7,927 nt of DNA, taken from Clostridia bacterium. GTDB taxonomy: Bacteria > Bacillota > Clostridia > Lachnospirales > WQUN01. The notes under the pieces were generated by a model. That model was not told the DNA's origin. It did no database searches and saw only the letters and a list, made by a program, of their open reading frames with translations. The DNA is taken from positions 1 through 7,927 of the forward strand of contig BNUF01000106.1 in NCBI GenBank assembly GCA_025997155.1, read 5' to 3'. The stretch's first letter is position 1. The number at the start of each line of letters is the position of its first letter. Of the stretch, positions 1 through 6,085 are shown piece by piece. Both the position numbers and the translations under genes were made by a program.

Positions 1-81
1 TTCGCCGTGACTTGGGTGACGATGCGCTACGCGGCAAGCCGTTTGAAAAACAACAGCGTTATGGACGCTATACGTGAATGA
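1..81 (+). CDS. C-terminal end of a membrane protein, probably FtsX-type ABC transporter permease (partial)
   Basis: Frame 1 is open from the window edge and ends with TGA at 79-81, giving the last 26 residues of a protein whose start lies outside the window. The visible peptide begins hydrophobic (FAVTW) and continues into a short basic, amphipathic tail (MRYAASRLK, then VMDAIRE). This pattern, a last membrane helix followed by a cytoplasmic tail ending in an 'xAxR-E' motif, is typical of FtsX/MacB-like ABC permeases in Firmicutes, but only a few residues support it. The stop overlaps the next gene's start codon (ATGA at 78-81), which implies translational coupling and one transcript. The reading frame is solid. 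The family name is tentative, and another polytopic membrane protein is possible. Confidence 0.5.
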   Translation, partial: FAVTWVTMRYAASRLKNNSVMDAIRE

Positions 82-554
82 TTAAATTTGTATTTGTAGT
101 AATATGTTTTTTGTTATCAATCAGAAGCAAGGAAAAACTGCTAATAATCGCTATGTTTTTTACGGTTATTGCCGATTACTGTATGGTTCTTAAGGGCTGG
201 AACAATCTGGGGCTGTTGTTTTTCTGGGCGGTGCAGCTGACGTATAACGAGCGTTTCGGCAACCCGGCTAAATTTATACTTATTGCCGCCGTATTCGCCG
301 CCCTTGCGTTTAACAAGCTTTCGGCGGGGTATCTGGTATGCGTCCTGTGTTCGGTCGTTGGGTCTTTTAGAAACTTTAAAAATTACCTCGCCCCTATCGG
401 AATGCTTTTGTTTCTGCTGTGCGATATAAACGTGGCGTTGGCGAACATATTCGATTACCCCGTATTTTGGCGGCTGATATGGGTGTTCTACCTCCCCTCC
501 CAACTTCTTCTGGCGTTCAGCTCTGTGCATAAAAGGAATGTTCAAAATGTATGA
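78..554 (+). CDS. Small polytopic membrane protein, YhhN/TMEM86-like
   Basis: The product is a 158-residue, very hydrophobic protein with about seven predicted membrane helices (near residues 2-15, 20-38, 42-57, 66-79, 83-97, 105-122 and 130-149). Three patterns resemble the YhhN/TMEM86 family: an intramembrane Asp (D33 in IADY), an aromatic stretch with Gln and Tyr (FFWAVQLTY, 48-56), and a second intramembrane Asp (D116 in LLCDIN) followed by FYLPSQ (137-142). Animal TMEM86B members hydrolyse lysoplasmalogen and bacterial members are largely uncharacterised, so no substrate is assigned. At 158 residues it is shorter than usual for the family (roughly 200 or more). I see no Shine-Dalgarno sequence; the ATG overlaps the upstream stop (ATGA), so translation probably depends on coupling. 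Its own 3' end overlaps miaA. It could instead be an unrelated small membrane protein. Confidence 0.6.
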   Translation: MIKFVFVVICFLLSIRSKEKLLIIAMFFTVIADYCMVLKGWNNLGLLFFWAVQLTYNERFGNPAKFILIAAVFAALAFNKLSAGYLVCVLCSVVGSFRNFKNYLAPIGMLLFLLCDINVALANIFDYPVFWRLIWVFYLPSQLLLAFSSVHKRNVQNV

Positions 555-1467
555 TTTAATAGTTATATCGGGGGCGACGGCGACAGGCAAAACCGCCGCC
601 GCCGTTTCCTTAGCCGAAAAAATAAACGGGGAAATCATCTCGGCGGACTCGATGCAGGTTTACAAATATATGGACATAGGCACGGCAAAGCCCGACAAGG
701 AAACTCTGTCAAGGGTAAAACACTATATGATAGACGAATGTTACCCCGACGAGGAATTTTCCGTGTCGCTTTTCGCGAAAAAATCCAAAATCTATATGGA
801 AGAAATCCGCGCAAAAGGAAAAACCCCTATACTTGTAGGCGGCACGGGGTTTTACATAAACGCGGTGTTGTTTGACACAGATTTCACGCCCACAGACACC
901 GACTACGCATACCGAAATTATTTATACGAACTGGCGGAAAAAAAAGGCGCGGACTGCCTTTTTGAAATACTTGAAAAAGTCGACCCTGATTCTGGAATTC
1001 ATAAAAATAATATAAAAAAAGTCGTTCGCGCTCTTGAATATTTTCACCAGACAAACACGCCTATTTCGGAACATAACAAAACCCAACGCGCAAAAAAAAG
1101 CCCGTATTCCTACAAATTTATAGTCCTTGACTTGCCGCGTGAAGAAATTTACAAAAACATAAACGCCCGCGTCGACAAGATGCTCGAGGAGGGGCTGGTA
1201 CGCGAGGTGCAAACCCTGCTCGGTATGGGATACGGCGCGTCGCTTACGTCTATGCAAGGGCTCGGATACAAGGAGATTGTGAAATACCTTGACGGCGCGT
1301 CGTCTTTATCCGAATCGGCGGAACTCCTTAAACAATCCACAAGACATTTCGCGAAACGCCAGATAACGTGGTTCAAGCACAAGTCCCCCGCCGACGCGGT
1401 TTGGACCGCTCCCCAGAACTTTACTTTTAAAAAATCTGGAGGTGGTCCGCCTCAATGTATTCTTTGA
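547..1467 (+). CDS. miaA: tRNA dimethylallyltransferase MiaA
   Basis: MiaA transfers a dimethylallyl group to N6 of adenosine 37 in tRNAs that read codons starting with U, the first step to ms2i6A, which MiaB completes. Motifs in order (numbered from 547): P-loop GATATGKT at 9-16, where the usual Pro of GPTAVGKT is Ala; catalytic-Asp segment DSMQVY at 34-39; DIGTAKP at 43-49; HYMIDECYPDEEFSV in the early-middle; VGGTGFYI near 97-104; the EEGLVREV and SMQGLGYKEI signatures; and a C-terminal TRHFAKRQITWFKH motif. The 306-aa length is normal. ATG 547 is preferred because AAGG at 533-536 lies 10 nt upstream; ATG 538 (309 aa) sits almost on that site. The start overlaps the previous gene by 8 bp. 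The last 41 bp overlap the convergent minus-strand gene, so the final residues (about SGGGPPQCIL) are encoded by DNA shared with it. No hfq or mutL neighbour is seen. Confidence 0.96.
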   Translation: MYDLIVISGATATGKTAAAVSLAEKINGEIISADSMQVYKYMDIGTAKPDKETLSRVKHYMIDECYPDEEFSVSLFAKKSKIYMEEIRAKGKTPILVGGTGFYINAVLFDTDFTPTDTDYAYRNYLYELAEKKGADCLFEILEKVDPDSGIHKNNIKKVVRALEYFHQTNTPISEHNKTQRAKKSPYSYKFIVLDLPREEIYKNINARVDKMLEEGLVREVQTLLGMGYGASLTSMQGLGYKEIVKYLDGASSLSESAELLKQSTRHFAKRQITWFKHKSPADAVWTAPQNFTFKKSGGGPPQCIL

Positions 1468-1651
1468 TTTTTTTGCGCGAAACGCCGAGCGCTTTCGAAA
1501 CGACGTCCAAACTCACGCCTGGGCGGTTTCGCACGTAATTTCGGACACATTCTATCGCGACGGCTTCGTCTTGCTCGCATTTCGGGCATACCGCCGGCGA
1601 AAACTCGACCTTTTCGCGTTCAAAAAGTTCCCTGCATACTGAACAACGCAT
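1427..1651 (-). CDS. Small zinc-ribbon / helix-turn-helix protein, YvyF-like (flagellar region)
   Basis: The 74-aa product has two CxxC knuckles (C3/C6 and C22/C25, 15 residues apart), which should bind one zinc, followed by a helical segment VRNYVRNRPG and a helix-turn-helix-like stretch (about 46-66, VSLDVVSKALGVSRKKIKEYI). This layout matches the small YvyF proteins of Firmicutes flagellar/comF-flgM regions, whose molecular role is not settled; I infer a regulatory or binding protein. It starts just after the chemoreceptor stop at 1679 and is probably co-transcribed with it. ATG 1651 puts the first CxxC right after the start, as in YvyF; GTG 1669 or 1666 would add up to six residues (VSPVR-like). 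No start has a convincing Shine-Dalgarno sequence; G-rich bases near 1666-1673 are the best candidate. It could also be a generic zinc-ribbon regulator of another MerR- or HTH-like family. Confidence 0.75.
   Translation of the reverse strand: MRCSVCRELFEREKVEFSPAVCPKCEQDEAVAIECVRNYVRNRPGVSLDVVSKALGVSRKKIKEYIEADHLQIF
1429..1474. terminator. Possible weak bidirectional terminator between convergent genes
   Basis: A short inverted repeat (GAGGTGG / CCGCCTC, 1439-1453) has arms too close to pair fully, so only about 5 bp can form with a small loop. On the minus strand it is followed after 4 nt by six T (1434-1429); on the plus strand a 7-T run lies at 1468-1474, about 14 nt away. It sits inside the overlapping 3' ends of miaA and the small zinc-ribbon gene, where termination in both directions would be expected. 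The stem is weak, so the call is tentative. Confidence 0.3.
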
Positions 1652-1678
1652 TCGCACAGGAGACACCACCCTAGTATA

Positions 1679-4213
1679 TCAGACTTTATACTCCGCCAGC
1701 ATAACGCGGAGATTATCGGACTGCGCGGAGAGTTCCGACGCGGCGGAAGCGCTTTCCTGCGCGTTCGAGTAACTCGTCTGCACCACGTCGGAGATTTTTT
1801 GTATATTGTTCGTTATTTGAGATATTGCCTCGGCTTGTTCGTCAGACGCAAGAGATATATCCGAAATAATAGACGAAACGGAATGTACGCTCTCGACGAT
1901 TTTTTCAAGAGAGGAGGACGCTCCGTCCGCGATTTCCGTCCCGTTGTTTATCTTTGACACTACAACCTCTATAAGCCCATGAGTCGAGACGGCGGCTTTT
2001 CTGCTCCGTTCGGCGAGACTTCGCACCTCGTTCGCGACTACCGCGAACCCTTTGCCGTGAACGCCCGCCCGCGCCGCCTCAACAGACGCGTTTAACGCCA
2101 GCAAATTCGTCTGGAACGCAATGTCTTCGATAACCTTGATAACGGCGGAGATATTTGAGGATTCCTTTTTTATCTCGTTCATAGAACACAGCATATCTTT
2201 TACGCGTGTACTGCCGTCAATCGCGCTGCTAGTCGACAGTTTCGAAAGGTCGGCGGCGTTTTTGGCGTTCTCGGCGGTGTGCGAGGTCTGGGTATTTATA
2301 TTGTTTATTTTGTCCTTTAGAATGTCGATTGCGGTGGCTTGTTCGCTCGTCCCCCGCTCCAGACGTTCGCTCGATTCCGAAATCCGCGACGCTCCGTCGC
2401 TAACCGACCTTGCGGAAACGGACACGGTTTTCGCAAGATTGTTAATCATATTCACTATCTTGTTTATCGACGACTTTATGTCGCCGAATTCTCCCACAAA
2501 GGGCTGCAGTATATACTTCGTGGTATCCTTGCGCGAAACGTTTAAAAGGGTGTCGCGTATCGCCGAGATATAGGACGAAAGCTGCTTAACCGTACTGTTC
2601 ATCGACGTTTTCATCAGCGCGAAGTCTCCCTGATAATCTCCGTTCATCTCGACGGACAAATCCCCCTCCGACATTTTCCGCAGTACCTCCGACGCCTCGG
2701 ATAAGGGAACGGACACAGCCTCGACAAGTTTGTTAAGGTTTATAAGAATCTCCGCCCACGCCCCGTTAAAGCCCGTTTCGCTCGCCCGCGCCGACAAGTT
2801 CCCCGAAAGTGCCGTCTGCGCCAGTTTATTCACCTCCGCGCTCACGGAGGTTAGGTTTGTACGCAGCACGTCTATCCGCGTGTTCGCTATCTTCAGCTCG
2901 CCCGGGTATTCCCTGACGTTCGCGCCGAAATCGCCGCCCCCGAATCGTCCCATAACGTCAAGCAGCTCCATAAAGTTGTTGACATATGTAAACGTCATCT
3001 CGTTTACGCCTTTTACTATGTCAAGATACGCTCCCGTGTATCCGCTTTCGTCAAGCTTGTATTGATAGTTCCCGAGGGCGTGCTGTTCGCTCATTTCTTT
3101 CATATCGCTCAAAAGTCTTGTAAACCGTCTGAAGATTTTGCCGAAGTTATGGTACAACGCGCCGATTTCGTCCATATGCCTGTCTTTTTCCCGAACGCGA
3201 AACGATATGTTGCCCTCCGACAAAGCCGTCATAGCTCTGACGACACGCGACAAAGAAAATCTAAGCTGTTTCTTGATGTAGTTAAGCATAAACAATTCGG
3301 TTACGGCAAGCATTATGACGACGGCTATAGCTACATAGATAAGTCTCGAGTACAGCGGAGCGGTTATAACGGCAGTCGGAACGGCGACATACACCGTCCA
3401 GTCGGCGGAGCTTAGCTTGTGTCCGATTAAATACCTCTCCTTGCCGTCAAAATCCTTGAGCTTGAGCATATTTTTGCCGCCCAGCACGATTCCGTCATAC
3501 AACTTAGCGTAAACGGGGTCGTCAAGCATTGACGCCGCGTCGCCGTTCTCAAGCGGAGCAAAATGTTCGTCGGGGTGAGATATAATCCGCCCGTCGTTGT
3601 TCGCCAAAAACACGTACCCGCCGTCGTAGGTCTCCACAGAATCCAGTATCGCGGTCATATCCTCCGCCGTAAAGTCCATTCCCAAAACCGCGTCGACGCC
3701 TTCGACCTGCCCGATATACAGCAGAATCGTCGTAAGGATTTCTCCCGAAACGGTGTCCTTTTCGGGAGGCCAGTTTACCATTTCCCCTTTCGCGTCGATT
3801 CCGAGGGTATACCAAAGTTCCTCCGTCACGTCAAAGCCCTCGGGTACTACATAGTCTTCGCTGTGCGGAAACGCCGCCGTTTTGTCCGCGAAACCGCCGT
3901 ATATATCCACCCCGTTAGCGTCCATTTGCGCCGTGAGCAGGGGAAGAACAGCGTCTCTGTCGTCAAGAGCTATAATATCCCGCCCGATTGTAATAAGAGT
4001 AGCTTGTTTCTCCCGAAGCCACATATCGACTTCGCGAGCTCCCGCGGTGAGCGCGTTCTCCGCCTTGCCCACCGCCTGGTCTATAATAATGCCCCGCGCA
4101 ATCAACAGCGTCAAAAGCGTCACAATCGCCATACCTATAAAGCTAAAGACAAGCACCCCGACGGACATACGCTCGCCCGTACTTTTTCTTTTCTTTGCGT
4201 TTTTATTTTCCAA
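1679..4213 (-). CDS. Methyl-accepting chemotaxis protein with cache-like sensor and six-HAMP array
   Basis: This is a transmembrane chemoreceptor, which in its family controls CheA via CheW. The 844-aa order is: short basic cytoplasmic N-terminus; TM1 about 17-43; extracellular cache-like domain about 44-285 (GGYVFLANNDGRIISHP and DWTVYVAVP near its end are typical of dCache); TM2 about 289-310; a long HAMP array about 311-600; then a methylation/signalling coiled coil. Its hairpin tip near residue 700 carries AFQTNLLALNASVEAARAG and GKGFAVVANEVRSLAERS. There is no C-terminal NWETF-type CheR tether. The start is TTG 4213 (MENKNAKKRK...): AAAAGGGGG lies 9 nt upstream, whereas the longer reading (TTG 4264, 861 aa) would begin inside the -35 box of the likely promoter. 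ATG at residue 16 is possible but would leave almost nothing before TM1. Ligand unknown. The small zinc-ribbon gene follows directly. Confidence 0.95.
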   Translation of the reverse strand: MENKNAKKRKSTGERMSVGVLVFSFIGMAIVTLLTLLIARGIIIDQAVGKAENALTAGAREVDMWLREKQATLITIGRDIIALDDRDAVLPLLTAQMDANGVDIYGGFADKTAAFPHSEDYVVPEGFDVTEELWYTLGIDAKGEMVNWPPEKDTVSGEILTTILLYIGQVEGVDAVLGMDFTAEDMTAILDSVETYDGGYVFLANNDGRIISHPDEHFAPLENGDAASMLDDPVYAKLYDGIVLGGKNMLKLKDFDGKERYLIGHKLSSADWTVYVAVPTAVITAPLYSRLIYVAIAVVIMLAVTELFMLNYIKKQLRFSLSRVVRAMTALSEGNISFRVREKDRHMDEIGALYHNFGKIFRRFTRLLSDMKEMSEQHALGNYQYKLDESGYTGAYLDIVKGVNEMTFTYVNNFMELLDVMGRFGGGDFGANVREYPGELKIANTRIDVLRTNLTSVSAEVNKLAQTALSGNLSARASETGFNGAWAEILINLNKLVEAVSVPLSEASEVLRKMSEGDLSVEMNGDYQGDFALMKTSMNSTVKQLSSYISAIRDTLLNVSRKDTTKYILQPFVGEFGDIKSSINKIVNMINNLAKTVSVSARSVSDGASRISESSERLERGTSEQATAIDILKDKINNINTQTSHTAENAKNAADLSKLSTSSAIDGSTRVKDMLCSMNEIKKESSNISAVIKVIEDIAFQTNLLALNASVEAARAGVHGKGFAVVANEVRSLAERSRKAAVSTHGLIEVVVSKINNGTEIADGASSSLEKIVESVHSVSSIISDISLASDEQAEAISQITNNIQKISDVVQTSYSNAQESASAASELSAQSDNLRVMLAEYKV

Positions 4214-4221
4214 ATACCCCG

Positions 4222-4230
4222 CCCCCTTTT
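4222..4230 (-). promoter_or_regulatory. Ribosome binding site deciding the chemoreceptor TTG start
   Basis: Minus-strand AAAAGGGGG, followed by a further GGGG at 4220-4217, lies about 9 nt before TTG 4213. It is the only strong Shine-Dalgarno candidate near the gene start and supports TTG 4213 over TTG 4264. Confidence 0.65.
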
Positions 4231-4235
4231 GAAGT

Positions 4236-4264
4236 AGTATATCACTTATATTCAACGCTTGCAA
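4236..4264 (-). promoter_or_regulatory. Sigma-A-like promoter of the chemoreceptor operon
   Basis: On the minus strand, TTGCAA (4264-4259) and TATACT (4241-4236) are separated by exactly 17 nt, close to the sigma-A consensus. Transcription should start near 4229, giving a leader of about 16 nt that is almost all Shine-Dalgarno sequence before TTG 4213. I saw no motility-sigma (SigD/FliA) type site in this region, so the receptor may be expressed by the housekeeping polymerase. Confidence 0.6.
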
Positions 4265-4306
4265 CGTGTAAAGCCGCGGGAAGAATCAATCTCAAATAAA
4301 TTTTGA

Positions 4307-4335
4307 TTGCGGTATCGGGATTAAAGAGGTATAAT
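4307..4335 (+). promoter_or_regulatory. Sigma-A-like promoter of the helicase operon
   Basis: A perfect -10 box TATAAT (4330-4335) is preceded by TTGCGG (4307-4312) with a 17-nt spacer. Transcription should start near 4342, giving a leader of about 46 nt. A strong Shine-Dalgarno AGAGAGGAA (4372-4380) precedes ATG 4388 by 7 nt. Because the next genes follow within 15 and 1 nt, this promoter probably serves helicase, kinase and GerMN gene together. The leader is too short for a known riboswitch class and I see no strong stem in it. Confidence 0.65.
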
Positions 4336-4387
4336 GTAAGGATACGCGCAATAAAAAGATTTTGAGGTAATAGAGAGGAAATATGTT

Positions 4388-6070
4388 ATGCTTAAATTTG
4401 AAGAAATGCCTTTATCGGACGAGATAATCCGCGCCGTGGCGGATATGGGGTTTGAGGAGGCGACGCCGATACAGGCGCAGTCTATCGAGATAATTATGTC
4501 GGGACGCGACGTTATCGGGCAATCGCAGACGGGTACGGGCAAGACGGCGGCGTTCGGAATCGCCTGTATCGAGAAAATCGACGAGGACGACAAGCATTTG
4601 CAAGCCGTAATCCTTTGTCCGACCCGCGAGCTGGCGATTCAGGTATGCGAGGAGATACGGCGCATACTTAAATACAAGGACAACATCAAGGTTCTCCCGG
4701 TATACGGCGGACAGCCTATCGACAGGCAGATATCGGTTCTGCGGCGCGGCGTGCAGATAATAATCGGGACGCCGGGGCGGGTAATGGACCATATCGAACG
4801 CCGCACACTTAGAATGGATACCGTGAAAATGGTGATTTTGGACGAGGCGGACGAAATGCTCGATATGGGGTTTCGCGACGATATCGAGACCATTTTGGGC
4901 AAAGTACCGGACGAACGCCAGATAGTGCTTTTTTCGGCGACTATGCCCTCCGAGATACTTGAACTCACACGCAAATATCAAAGACAACCAGAATATATAA
5001 AAGTTGTACGAAAAGAACTTACCGTGCCGAATATCGAGCAGGTTTATTTTGACGTTAGCGAGCGTACAAAACTTGAAGCTCTTTGTCGCGTGATAGATAT
5101 GTACAACCCCGAATTGTCGCTTATTTTTTGCAACACAAAAAAGCGCGTCGACGAATTGGTAGAGCAGCTTCAGGGACGCGGCTACTTTGCCGAGGGGCTG
5201 CACGGGGACTTGAAACAAATCCAGCGCGACACGGTTATGAAAAAATTCCGCAACCGCACCCTTGAGATACTTGTGGCAACAGACGTCGCGGCGCGGGGCA
5301 TCGACGTGGACGATATCGAAATCGTCTTTAACTATGACCTGCCTCAGGACGCGGAGTATTATGTGCATAGAATAGGGCGCACGGGACGCGCCGGGCGAAA
5401 CGGCAAAGCGTGTACTTTTATTGTCGGACGCGAAATATACAAACTGCGCGACATAATAAGCTACACAAAGGCGAAAGTCGTGAACCAAAAGCTCCCCACC
5501 CTCTCCGACATAGAACAGGTTAAGGCGAACAATTTCTCCGAGGAGATTAAGAAGACTATTTCCGAGGGGCATTTGAGCAAGTATGTGGCAATGGTTGACA
5601 ATATGATTTCGGAAGATTTTTCGACAATCGACATTGCCGCCGCGCTTATCAAAATGCATCTGTATGACGAAAACTCGACGGATATCGACTTTGACAAATT
5701 CGCGCGCAAAGATTACGAACGCGGGAGCGGCGGGAAAAGACCCGAGAAATACGAAAAGAAGAAAAAAGGCAGAGGCGAATACAACGACGAGAATATGGTA
5801 CGCCTGTTTATCAACGTCGGCAACAAGCACAAAATCAAGGCGAAAGACGTCGTTGGCGCGTTGGCGGGAGAAACGGGCATCGCGGGCAATCTAATCGGAG
5901 CAATCGAAATTATGGACGACTTCACCTTTGTCGACGTTCCGAAAGACTGCGTGAAAGAAATCCTGTCGGGTATGAAGAATAAGAAACTCAAGGGAAACAA
6001 GGTAAACGTCGAGCAGGCGCAGACGGCTAAGAAAGACAAAGACAAAAAGAAGAAAAAATACTTCGAATGA
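4388..6070 (+). CDS. deaD: DEAD-box ATP-dependent RNA helicase with DbpA-type RNA-binding domain (DeaD/CshA group)
   Basis: The 560-aa product is a cytoplasmic RNA helicase for unwinding or remodelling RNA; family roles include ribosome assembly, mRNA decay and cold growth. Motifs in order: Q motif (F22 and Q29 in ATPIQ); motif I QTGTGKT (47-53); Ia PTREL (78-82); GG 107-108; TPGR 128-131; DEAD 152-155; SAT 183-185; then the second RecA domain with LIFCNTKK, VATDVAARGIDV and HRIGRTGR (327-334). A linker with helical segments leads to a basic stretch around 435-465, then a DbpA-type RNA-binding domain (about 469-545, MVRLFINVGNK... to FVDVP...) and a Lys-rich tail (548-560). All catalytic motifs are intact. 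The domain order fits DeaD/CsdA and CshA; choosing between these names is not possible by eye. ATG 4388 has a good ribosome site, AGAGAGGAA, 7 nt upstream. The kinase gene follows after 15 nt. Confidence 0.93.
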   Translation: MLKFEEMPLSDEIIRAVADMGFEEATPIQAQSIEIIMSGRDVIGQSQTGTGKTAAFGIACIEKIDEDDKHLQAVILCPTRELAIQVCEEIRRILKYKDNIKVLPVYGGQPIDRQISVLRRGVQIIIGTPGRVMDHIERRTLRMDTVKMVILDEADEMLDMGFRDDIETILGKVPDERQIVLFSATMPSEILELTRKYQRQPEYIKVVRKELTVPNIEQVYFDVSERTKLEALCRVIDMYNPELSLIFCNTKKRVDELVEQLQGRGYFAEGLHGDLKQIQRDTVMKKFRNRTLEILVATDVAARGIDVDDIEIVFNYDLPQDAEYYVHRIGRTGRAGRNGKACTFIVGREIYKLRDIISYTKAKVVNQKLPTLSDIEQVKANNFSEEIKKTISEGHLSKYVAMVDNMISEDFSTIDIAAALIKMHLYDENSTDIDFDKFARKDYERGSGGKRPEKYEKKKKGRGEYNDENMVRLFINVGNKHKIKAKDVVGALAGETGIAGNLIGAIEIMDDFTFVDVPKDCVKEILSGMKNKKLKGNKVNVEQAQTAKKDKDKKKKKYFE

Positions 6071-6085
6071 AATTAGGGATTCGCC

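Noticed and set aside
538..546. ATG 538 as the miaA start
   Set aside because: The only Shine-Dalgarno-like sequence (533-536) would be 1 nt from it, while ATG 547 has a 10-nt spacing and begins right before the conserved core. It is kept as an alternative.
3563..4237. Open frame of 224 codons on the plus strand opposite the chemoreceptor sensor domain
   Set aside because: The translation is rich in Arg, His and Pro with no domain pattern, whereas the minus-strand frame continues as a full chemoreceptor.
4214..4387. Motility-sigma (SigD) promoter or riboswitch in the divergent gap
   Set aside because: No TAAA-N15-GCCGATAA-like site was found, and the leaders are too short and weakly structured for a riboswitch.
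4412..5830. Open frame of 472 codons on the minus strand opposite the helicase
   Set aside because: The plus strand has every DEAD-box motif intact, a promoter and a ribosome site. The antisense translation shows no recognisable domain, and its openness follows from the codon usage of the helicase gene.
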